Shown here piece after piece: positions 1 to 6,545 of a DNA stretch of 7,326 nucleotides (the stretch's first letter is position 1; each line of letters begins with the position of its first letter). The stretch is from Bacteroidota bacterium. Its GTDB lineage: Bacteria; Bacteroidota; Bacteroidia; Bacteroidales; FEN-979. The stretch is taken from positions 1 through 7,326 of the forward strand of contig JAPLDN010000071.1 in the NCBI GenBank assembly GCA_026391755.1, written 5' to 3'. The notes under the pieces are model-generated. The model ran no database searches, had not been told where the DNA came from, and saw only the letters and a program-made list of their open reading frames with translations. Made by a program: the position numbers and the translations under genes.

Positions 1-30
1 GGCGCTTTACACCGATCCGGGATATCAATC

Positions 31-67
31 TATCCAGTTATCCAGTTATCCAGTTATCCAGTTATCC
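31..67. repeat. 8-bp tandem repeat, four perfect copies plus a partial fifth
   Basis: The unit TATCCAGT occurs four times without mismatch (31-38, 39-46, 47-54, 55-62) and is followed by TATCC (63-67). The array ends 2 bases before the stop codon of the minus-strand cyclase gene, so it lies in that gene's 3' untranslated region. It does not form a strong hairpin and has no T-tract, so it is not an obvious terminator. An 8-bp unit is not codon-sized, which fits a non-coding position. Perfect identity between copies suggests recent slippage expansion. The rest of 1-30 shows no gene. Confidence 0.95.
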
Positions 68-69
68 CG

Positions 70-720
70 TCATTCCACATCTATAATCCGGTACTTGGTG
101 CTCGTCGGTACTCCTTTGAAATTCTCAAGGAACCTTTCCGATATTTTTTTCAGGCATCCCGTATTCTCTGGCAAACCCATGGTTTTAAGATCCTTATGCA
201 CCTTCTGAAGGAATTTTTCACTCAGCACAATGCGGCTCTCAAGGCATTTGGTCATTAGGCGGGCAGTGAGATCGATGTCAGAGCCATAATAGTCGTTCGT
301 TCCTTCGAAAAAACTGATGTTATAAACTTCCGAGCAATAGTGAATGGCAACTTTGCACGGCAGAAAAGTGTCGGCTACCGGATAATGCTGTATGTTGTAC
401 AAAGTGGCGTAGATCTCTTCCAGAAGCATATAATAGGAATTGATGGCCGGCTTTGATCTCAGCACATCATCAGGGATGAACAACATGATCTCATCCCCTA
501 TACCCTTGACTATGTTTTCCGGGAAATCATTCAGAAGCGAAAGAAAATTAAACGTATTGTTCAGTTTACGCCCCCAATCGGTCAGTCCGCCCAGGTATTT
601 CATATCTGTTGAACGGTTGATATCCATAAAAAAACAAGTTCCCGGGCATTGAGGAATGGAGGCAAGATGGCGTACCATCTCCTCCGAATTGGGATCTTTA
701 AAATGGATAAAAAAGGCCAT
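70..720 (-). CDS. stand-alone class III nucleotidyl (probably adenylyl) cyclase
   Basis: A 216-residue soluble protein made almost entirely of one class III cyclase catalytic domain, predicted to make cAMP (or cGMP) from the nucleoside triphosphate in the cytoplasm. Seen in the sequence: the first metal-binding Asp D33 in FFMDINRSTD; K72 and the second metal Asp D76 in VKGIGDEIML, with the family's K-x-x-G-D spacing; D143 seven residues before D150; and the transition-state Arg R154 in DLTARL. The Lys72/Asp143 pair is the adenine-selecting combination in known class III enzymes, which is why ATP is the favoured substrate. The oddity is D150, where the family has a catalytic Asn (usual motif N-x-A-x-R). 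Activity may therefore be reduced or lost, or the protein may only bind nucleotide. No membrane segment or extra domain is seen. Active sites in this family form at a homodimer interface. The ATG shares one base with the STAS gene's TGA (TGATG), implying translational coupling and co-regulation. Fold assignment is confident; catalytic activity is inferred. Confidence 0.85.
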   Translation of the reverse strand: MAFFIHFKDPNSEEMVRHLASIPQCPGTCFFMDINRSTDMKYLGGLTDWGRKLNNTFNFLSLLNDFPENIVKGIGDEIMLFIPDDVLRSKPAINSYYMLLEEIYATLYNIQHYPVADTFLPCKVAIHYCSEVYNISFFEGTNDYYGSDIDLTARLMTKCLESRIVLSEKFLQKVHKDLKTMGLPENTGCLKKISERFLENFKGVPTSTKYRIIDVE

Positions 721-1052
721 CAGAATACCTTCAGGGCATCTTCCTCATTGGGATAGATCTCAAAGATGGTAGTAAATCCTGATATTTCAAAAATCTCGCG
801 AATATTCTCCTGCAGACTGCAAAGAACGAACTTCCCTTTGACCATGGTAATCCTTTTCAGCGCCATCAGAAGTATCCTGAGGCCGGAACTGCTTACGTAA
901 TCCATCTTCCCGCAGTTGACCAGTATTTTTGAGACATTCTGATCAAGGAGTTCCATAAGCCGTTTTTCCAGAATGCTGTAGTTGATCGTATCCAGCCTGC
1001 CATTAATGCCGATAATCATGCATTTCTCATTTTTCTTTTCAATAAGTTCCAT
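720..1052 (-). CDS. STAS-domain anti-sigma-factor antagonist (SpoIIAA/RsbV-like)
   Basis: A 110-residue single-domain STAS protein. It begins with a beta-strand region (MIIGINGRLDT, residues 12-22) typical of SpoIIAA/RsbV proteins. It contains the signature D51-Y-V-S-S-S-G57-L-R, which holds the serine phosphorylated by RsbW/SpoIIAB-type kinases; by alignment the likely phosphosite is S55. In the family, phosphorylation by the HATPase kinase and dephosphorylation by a PP2C phosphatase switch the STAS protein between partners. Both opposing activities are predicted in the protein encoded 15 nt upstream, so that protein is the probable regulator. Its other partner is unknown: no sigma or anti-sigma gene lies here, but the directly coupled downstream gene is a cyclase. 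No clear Shine-Dalgarno precedes the ATG, as is usual in Bacteroidota. Length is normal for the family. Confidence 0.93.
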   Translation of the reverse strand: MELIEKKNEKCMIIGINGRLDTINYSILEKRLMELLDQNVSKILVNCGKMDYVSSSGLRILLMALKRITMVKGKFVLCSLQENIREIFEISGFTTIFEIYPNEEDALKVF

Positions 1053-1067
1053 AACCAGAAGATTGTG

Positions 1068-3470
1068 TTAATAATTGTGGATTAAAATTACAATATTTTT
1101 TCCATCCCGTCTTTCATACCGGATGTCATTCACCAACTGTTTTACGAAATGAATACCAAGCCCGCCTATCTGACGGTCTTCAATAGGTTTATTCACAACA
1201 TCGCCGGTGTCTTTTTCAAGTATGTTGAATTCCCTGCCATCATCTTCTAAAACAATCTGAATCGAACCGGGAGCTGGCCGGCAAAAGGTCAGATCGATTT
1301 CATGGTCACGGCCATCATCATAGGCATAGAACACAATATTTGTAAAAAGTTCTTCTAAAATTAGGTTTAGTTCCATGGTAATTTTGGCGGGGATATCCCA
1401 TAGGTCAGAAACCTGTTCAAGGGAGGCAACCAGGCGGTTCAGTTCCCCCAATTTGTTGAGTAAGCGAACCTGTTTCACGTCAACGCACTTGTTCTCCTGC
1501 CCCTGCATTTTCTTTGATTTCAGTATCAGCAGGGTTATGTCATCGGCCTGATCAACTCCTTTCATAAAATCAAGCAAGTCATTTTCAATACGGTGTATCA
1601 GCTCTGCCGGACAAAGATCAGAATTCCTCCTGACAATTTCAAGCATGGGTTCATCCCCATAGAAACTGTCAGTATTGCTTAATGCCTCTGTAACTCCATC
1701 AGTATACAACAGCAATGCATCACCAGGAGAAAACAGGACAGTTCCAGAGCCATAAGTTGCGTGTTCAAAAATCCCAAGGGGTATGCCATGGACATCTTTC
1801 AGTTTTTCGGTTTTCCCCCCGGGGCGGATGAGGAATGGTGGATTGTGACCTGCATTGCAATAGGTGAGGGTGTCGTTCTTCAGGTCAACGATCCCTGCAA
1901 TAAAGGTCACGAACATCTGGTTTGGATTTTCCCTGCAGATTTCCTTGTTGATCTCATAAACGCTCTGGTTCAGGGGAACATTGAGTGAGACCCTTGAACG
2001 GAACTGGGTGCGTGCACTCACCATGAACAGTGAGGCCGGCACACCTTTGCCAGAAACATCGCCGATAGCGATGAAGAGGTGGTCGTCGTCAAGAAAATAA
2101 AAATCATACAAATCGCCTCCGACTGCCCGGGCAGGGTCCAGAAGAGCTGCCAGGTCCCAGTCATCCCTTGCAGGGAAATTCTTCGGAAGAAGCCCCATCT
2201 GGATATCGTGGGCCACACTAAGCTCGCTTTCCATTTTCTCCCGTGCCGAAGTCGCTTCCTGAAGGTTCCTGATGTAATGAGCCAGTTCATCTTTCATCAG
2301 GGAAAAAGCATTGGTCAGCTGGGAAATCTCATCCTTGGAACGGTAAACAGGGAGGGAAGTCCCAAAATCCCCCTGTCCTATCCTGTGGGTTGCTTCTACA
2401 AGGCGACTGATGGGCCTGACGAATTTCCTGGTGATCAGAATGGTGATCAGCATCATAGCCAGGAGGCTGAAAAAGAAAATGGCTATGAGCTTCCTGAAGA
2501 AATCATAAAGGCCCGCATACAATTCCCTGGTAGGAAATGTAATTGCAAAGATCCAGGTGGTATGGGGTACCGGCGCTGAATAGATCCAGCTGGGTACCTT
2601 TACATGTTTAAGGTCGGTGACTTTAACAAACATCCTTTCTCCAAGCAACATCCTGTCGATCAAAGAGTCACGCTCCAGGTCCCCTTTACGGAGAAGTAAA
2701 GTACGGATATCGGTATTCACGTATTGTTCGCTCAAGGGTGTGATCAGTTTTCCCTTGCGTGATAAAAGGTAACTGAACCCGGTCTTGGATACCCTCGCAG
2801 AGGCAAGGATATGCTGGAAAGTCTGGAGTGAGATATCCATGGTGATAACTCCTGCAAACACGCGCTTGTGATTAACCCAATGGTAAAAAGGCACCGAATA
2901 TGTGCACATGAGAGTATCGCCGCCTCCTTTATCAAAATAGGGTTCCGACCAGACCGCCTTGCCCAGTTGTTTTGGAATCCGGTACCAATCCTTGCTAAAA
3001 TAATCGTATTCTGCGGATGAGAGATCCCTTTCAACAATCGAATGCCTGGTTTCAAAAACATACTGGCAATGCCTGAAATGTTTTTTATCGAACATATAAG
3101 GCTCAAATGCAATGGCGCTTCCAAAAACAACGGTATCTTCAAGGACAAACTCTTTTGACAGGTCGGTGATCATGCTGTAATCAGGGTTTTCAGCTTCCAG
3201 GGCGCCCGACAGGGTATAGGGAACCTGTTCGACGGGCTTGATCACATTACTGATACGGGAAATAGTCAGGTCGGTTATATTGGACGCCCTTTGCAGCGCA
3301 TCTTCATCCAGTATCGCACGGGTGTATGAGAAAGTATAATAAAAGGCGATGCTGAAGACGACCAGGAAGGCCAGTATAAAAAAGCGGGTATATCGAATTG
3401 CAAGGCTTCCCCTGCCAAGTAGCCGCGTACCGGATTTTTCGCTAACGGCAGATGGGTTTTCATTCTCCAT
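1068..3470 (-). CDS. Cache-HAMP-PP2C (SpoIIE/RsbU)-HATPase (RsbW-like) membrane sensor
   Basis: An 800-residue inner-membrane signalling protein joining a serine phosphatase and a serine kinase domain. Domains in order: TM1 about 29-49; periplasmic double-Cache sensor about 50-325, with DWY (161-163), WSEPY and a GVITMDIS strand; TM2 about 328-347; HAMP about 347-398 starting RPIS; a helical linker to about 428; PP2C/SpoIIE domain about 417-650 with all metal motifs, GGDLYD (D453), GDVSGKG (D471), YTDG (D591) and ADD (D643/D644); then a HATPase domain about 665-798 with N-box E707/N711, DDG (743-745) and GGLG (769-772). Known for these families: PP2C dephosphorylates and RsbW-type HATPases phosphorylate a STAS protein, here most likely the next gene. 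The same frame is open to an ATG at 3560, 30 codons upstream. I prefer the Met at 3470 because the extension (MRTNIFFFNF...) is unlike the family and would read through the divergent dipeptidase promoter. Domain calls are firm; the start is moderately sure. Confidence 0.93.
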   Translation of the reverse strand: MENENPSAVSEKSGTRLLGRGSLAIRYTRFFILAFLVVFSIAFYYTFSYTRAILDEDALQRASNITDLTISRISNVIKPVEQVPYTLSGALEAENPDYSMITDLSKEFVLEDTVVFGSAIAFEPYMFDKKHFRHCQYVFETRHSIVERDLSSAEYDYFSKDWYRIPKQLGKAVWSEPYFDKGGGDTLMCTYSVPFYHWVNHKRVFAGVITMDISLQTFQHILASARVSKTGFSYLLSRKGKLITPLSEQYVNTDIRTLLLRKGDLERDSLIDRMLLGERMFVKVTDLKHVKVPSWIYSAPVPHTTWIFAITFPTRELYAGLYDFFRKLIAIFFFSLLAMMLITILITRKFVRPISRLVEATHRIGQGDFGTSLPVYRSKDEISQLTNAFSLMKDELAHYIRNLQEATSAREKMESELSVAHDIQMGLLPKNFPARDDWDLAALLDPARAVGGDLYDFYFLDDDHLFIAIGDVSGKGVPASLFMVSARTQFRSRVSLNVPLNQSVYEINKEICRENPNQMFVTFIAGIVDLKNDTLTYCNAGHNPPFLIRPGGKTEKLKDVHGIPLGIFEHATYGSGTVLFSPGDALLLYTDGVTEALSNTDSFYGDEPMLEIVRRNSDLCPAELIHRIENDLLDFMKGVDQADDITLLILKSKKMQGQENKCVDVKQVRLLNKLGELNRLVASLEQVSDLWDIPAKITMELNLILEELFTNIVFYAYDDGRDHEIDLTFCRPAPGSIQIVLEDDGREFNILEKDTGDVVNKPIEDRQIGGLGIHFVKQLVNDIRYERRDGKNIVILIHNY

Positions 3471-3519
3471 ATTCGGTGCAGGCCGGTTGGCCCGGATCTT
3501 TGTTATAGCTCTAACGGAC

Positions 3520-3553
3520 TTTGAGAAAGTAAAGTTAAAAAAGAATATATTTG
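3520..3553 (+). promoter_or_regulatory. Bacteroidota-type promoter for the dipeptidase gene
   Basis: TTTG at 3520-3523 (-33 element) and TATATTTG at 3546-3553 (exact match to the -7 element TAnnTTTG) are separated by 22 bases, within the range reported for Bacteroidota. Transcription would begin near 3560, giving a leader of about 16 nt before the ATG at 3576. The element lies inside the optional N-terminal extension of the divergent sensor gene, which argues against that longer start. Confidence 0.72.
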
Positions 3554-3575
3554 TACGCATATAAATTATTTAGAA

Positions 3576-4962
3576 ATGGATAACGTGCTCAACATCCTGA
3601 AACCGGAACGGTTATGGTACTTTTTTACAGAGATCTGCAAAGTACCCCGCCCTTCGAAGAAAGAAGAAAGAATAGCCTCCTGGCTTATAGATTTCGCAAA
3701 AAAACACAAGCTGGAATGTATCAAGGACGAATGCGGTAATATTTTGATCCGCAAGAACGCTTCAGCAGGCTATGAAAAGCGAAAAACAGTTATACTCCAG
3801 TCGCATATGGATATGGTTTGTGAGAAGAATTCAGGGACAGACCACGATTTCGACAAGGATCCTATACTTCCCCGGATCGAAGGCGAATGGGTCAAGGCGA
3901 CCGGTACTACGCTTGGTGCCGACGACGGGATCGGGATCGCCGTGCAACTCGCGATTCTTGAGGCTGATGATATTGCCCACGGTCCACTGGAAGCATTGTT
4001 TACCATGGATGAGGAAACGGGTCTTACCGGTGCGTTTGGTCTTAAACCCGGTTTATTGAAGGGCCGGGTGCTTATAAACCTTGATTCTGAAGACGAAGGC
4101 CAGGTATTCATTGGCTGCGCAGGAGGGAAAGATACCCTGGCCAGCTTGCCTCTTAGGACCGAAACAGCCCCTGCTTCCTTTTCTGCCTATAAGGTGAGTA
4201 TAACAGGCTTAAAAGGAGGCCATTCGGGCGATGATATTAATAAAGGGCTTGGAAATGCAACCAAGCTGCTCAACCGTTTCCTCTGGAATGAATCCAGGGA
4301 ATGCGGTTTAAGGATTTCCTCATATGATGCCGGGAACCTGAGGAACGCCCTTGCAAGGGAAGGTTTTGCGGTTGTTGCTGTACCCTCTGCCCATGCGAAA
4401 GCATTCGAAATTTCCGCTGAAGCTTTTCATAAGGACCTGGTTGGGGAACTTCATGTGACCGAACCACAATTGAAATTTTCAATCACTCCCTCATCCGCAG
4501 TTTCAACAGTGTGGACAAAAGAGCTGCAGAATTCGGTATTAAATGCCCTTTATGCCTGTCCTCACGGGGTACTGGCCATGTCGAGGGAAATACCAAACGA
4601 GCCAGCGAAGCTCTGTTGAGTCTTCAAAGAAAGATGCCGGTGACATGGTTGCAAGTGTCTTTACCCTTGCCGGTGCCAGGGTGGAACAATCGGCCGGCTA
4701 CCCGGGATGGAAGCCCAATCCTGATTCGGAGATCCTCAGGCTTACCGTTCAGTCCTACAAAAAGCTTTTCGGCAGGGAACCTGAAGTCCTGGCCATCCAT
4801 GCAGGACTTGAATGCGGGTTGGTAGGCGCGATCTACCCCGGAATGGATATGGTCTCGTTCGGCCCCACGATCAAAGGGGCACACTCTCCCGATGAAAGGC
4901 TGGAAATCGCTTCAGTTACTAAATTCTGGGATCTGACACTGGAAGTACTGACAGAGATTTAG
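3576..4962 (+). pseudogene. pepD: aminoacyl-histidine dipeptidase (M20, PepD-type), disrupted by frameshifting deletion
   Basis: PepD-type enzymes are cytosolic zinc dipeptidases that cleave Xaa-His and other dipeptides. The first frame runs from 3576 to a TGA at 4617-4619. It carries QSHMDM (H77, D79), LGADDG (D116), MDEETG (E146/E147) and NLDSED (D170), the expected metal-site and catalytic residues. Homology continues in the +1 frame from about 4597 to a TAG at 4960-4962: TSQRSSVESSK, GYPGWKPN, IHAGLECG, MDMVSFGPTI and the last zinc ligand in GAHSPDE (His codon 4882-4884). At the join, MSREIPN runs directly into TSQRSS. Relatives, as I recall them, have about 20 further residues there, including an LVETS.N stretch. 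Restoring the frame needs 3n+2 bases, so a loss of about 59-65 bp fits. The two parts add up to about 463 residues against roughly 485 for the family. The first-frame product would lack the C-terminal metal ligand, so it is probably inactive. All other motifs are intact, so the lesion is recent or an assembly error. Confidence 0.86.
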
Positions 4963-5026
4963 GACGCAGCATATCTTATCCCATGCACCATGCATCCCGC
5001 ATCCTGTAACCAATAAACTACAGCTT

Positions 5027-6478
5027 ATGCGATCATTTCTCCTGGCCTTCACATTTTGCACTTTCTGTTTTTCTTCCATCGCCCAGTTTAGTTTCTCCGA
5101 TTCCTCCGTAATAACGCGGATAAGGCGTGACATTTATATACTCGCATCCGATTCTTTCGAAGGCAGGGAAGCAGGAACTGAGGGAGAAAAAAAGGCATAC
5201 ACTTATATCATCAGCAAACTCAAAGAGGCCGGCGTACCTCCCCTGGCCGATAATAATTACCTGCAGCCCTTTAATACAGGCCATATTAAGTTTACAAAAC
5301 CTGCGCGCCTGATAGCCGGGACAAAGTCATTTGAATGGAGAAACGACTTCGGATTATGTGCTTATACTGCCAATGATTCTGTAAGCTCGCTATGGGCTGA
5401 TGCCGGGTTCGGACTGGTTATACCTGCCGTTGGGATAGACAGTTACAGGGACGTTCAGGGGATCAAGGGGAAGATCGTTCTGATCAACCTGGGAACTCCA
5501 TCAGGTATAAGCAAAGAACATCTGAGGGGAGCCGAGCTGACACCGGCTGTCAGGATCGCCGATGCTGTGATCAAAGGAGCAGCCGGGGTGATCCTGTATA
5601 ACAGCCAGGGCAATGAAAAAAGCAGGCTGTTTGACTTTTCCAAAAGCGACTCCGTAAGTGTGCCGGTAATTTATGTAACAGCCGGGGTCATCGACTTTAT
5701 CAAACAGCATCCCGGGGAGACTGTTACTATGGCTGCGTATCTGGAACGGATCAGTAATACCTACACTAATGTTTGTGCTTATATCAACAACGGGGCGGCA
5801 CGGACAATCATCCTGGGAGGGCATTATGATCACCTTGGTAAAAGCCAGGACCCAAGGTACAAGGGGGCTTATTGTGTGGGGGCGGATGATAATGCGAGCG
5901 GAACTGCCGGGATTCTCGAACTTTCAAGGTATTATGCTGCACATAAGGATACTCTCAACAATTACCTGATCATTTTGTTCTCAGCTGAAGAAAAGGGGTT
6001 ATTTGGTTCGGAATATTTTGTAGGGCAGATGAGGCATGGCATGAAAGACTCCATCAATTTCATGTTGAATTTTGACATGATCGGCAGGCTGGGTTGCCAG
6101 GGATTGGCGGTTACTGCAGAGGCGACCGGCAGTTCACATTCATGGGCTAAGCTTTACAGGGAAGTAAAACATCCCGGGTTCCGGCTCGTGAAGGTCGCAT
6201 CTTCACTTCCATTTTCCGACCAGGATGCTTTTTACCAGGCCGGGATCCCTGTCCTTTACCTGAATACGGGTCTACATAACCGTTACCACACCCCTTTGGA
6301 CAAGCCTGAAACCATCAACTATACGGGTATGACAGGCATCCTGAAATATGCTGAAAAACTAGTTTGCAGTGCAGGATCAGGGGGAAAAGTTAAATACAGG
6401 AAAATCCCGGGGATCACCTTTGACCTGGAAATGGCCGGATTCCTCCTTGCATATCTTGGAGAAGGGTTGTCGTTTTAA
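5027..6478 (+). CDS. exported M28-family zinc aminopeptidase with PA-domain insert
   Basis: A 483-residue secreted or periplasmic metallopeptidase, likely removing N-terminal amino acids from peptides. Residues 1-20 form a signal peptide (MRSFLLAFTF..., cleavage probably after SIAQ or nearby). Residues 30-70 (ILASDSFEGREAGTEGE) are the usual N-terminal M28 segment. About 90-250 is a protease-associated insert (GKIVLINLGTPSG, KGAAGVILYN, VPVIYVT). The catalytic domain follows with all di-zinc motifs: GGHYDHLG (H266), GADDNASG (D287/D288), SAEEKG (E321/E322), NFDMIG (D350) and YHTPLDKP (H421). Length and domain order are normal for Bacteroidota M28 peptidases. A tail of about 40 residues after the catalytic core has no recognised motif. 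It lies 64 bp after the broken dipeptidase gene on the same strand with no clear promoter between, so the two may be co-transcribed. Substrate specificity cannot be read from the sequence. Confidence 0.93.
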   Translation: MRSFLLAFTFCTFCFSSIAQFSFSDSSVITRIRRDIYILASDSFEGREAGTEGEKKAYTYIISKLKEAGVPPLADNNYLQPFNTGHIKFTKPARLIAGTKSFEWRNDFGLCAYTANDSVSSLWADAGFGLVIPAVGIDSYRDVQGIKGKIVLINLGTPSGISKEHLRGAELTPAVRIADAVIKGAAGVILYNSQGNEKSRLFDFSKSDSVSVPVIYVTAGVIDFIKQHPGETVTMAAYLERISNTYTNVCAYINNGAARTIILGGHYDHLGKSQDPRYKGAYCVGADDNASGTAGILELSRYYAAHKDTLNNYLIILFSAEEKGLFGSEYFVGQMRHGMKDSINFMLNFDMIGRLGCQGLAVTAEATGSSHSWAKLYREVKHPGFRLVKVASSLPFSDQDAFYQAGIPVLYLNTGLHNRYHTPLDKPETINYTGMTGILKYAEKLVCSAGSGGKVKYRKIPGITFDLEMAGFLLAYLGEGLSF

Positions 6479-6480
6479 AC

Positions 6481-6543
6481 TATCTGCCATCTGACATCCG
6501 ATATCCGATATCCGATATCGGATGTCAGATGTCGGATACCGGA
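6481..6543. repeat. 7-bp tandem array with orientation reversal filling a convergent intergenic gap
   Basis: Nine consecutive heptamers can be read in register: TATCTGC, CATCTGA, CATCCGA, TATCCGA, TATCCGA, TATCGGA, TGTCAGA, TGTCGGA, TACCGGA. Positions 4 (C) and 6 (G) never change. The middle units pass from TATCCGA to TATCGGA, which is the same repeat read on the other strand, so the array is a palindrome of tandem units. It occupies the whole space between the M28 stop (6476-6478) and the stop of the convergent barrel gene (6546-6548). Confidence 0.9.
6488..6531. terminator. 18-bp inverted repeat, possible bidirectional terminator or 3' stem-loop
   Basis: The left arm at 6488-6505 pairs perfectly with the right arm at 6514-6531 (GATATCGGATGTCAGATG), leaving an 8-base loop at 6506-6513. 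It lies 9 bases after the M28 stop and 14 bases beyond the stop of the convergent gene, so it could end or protect both transcripts. No T-tract follows on either strand, so it is not a textbook intrinsic terminator. Confidence 0.45.
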
Positions 6544-6545
6544 TC

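Noticed and set aside
31..67. Phase-variation switch in the cyclase gene
   Set aside because: The array lies after the stop codon, so copy changes would not alter the reading frame.
2079..2579. Plus-strand open frame of 166 codons inside the sensor gene
   Set aside because: It is antisense to the PP2C/HAMP region, whose motifs are unmistakable; its translation is low-complexity and matches no known family.
3530..3537. Minus-strand TAACTTTA as the -7 element of the sensor operon
   Set aside because: It differs from TAnnTTTG at the last base and has no -33 partner at a suitable distance; too weak to list as a promoter.
3471..3560. Extended N-terminus of the sensor protein (ATG at 3560)
   Set aside because: The 30 residues look unlike protein ahead of a membrane anchor and would read through the divergent promoter; kept only as an alternative start.
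4543..4596. Separate small gene starting at 4543 for the C-terminal part of the dipeptidase
   Set aside because: Codons before about 4597 in this frame do not resemble the family, and the preceding frame still encodes PepD sequence there, so this is the tail of one broken gene.
4590..4620. Programmed ribosomal frameshift in the dipeptidase gene
   Set aside because: No slippery heptamer or downstream structure is evident, and a conserved segment of about 20 residues is absent as well, which a frameshift signal would not explain.
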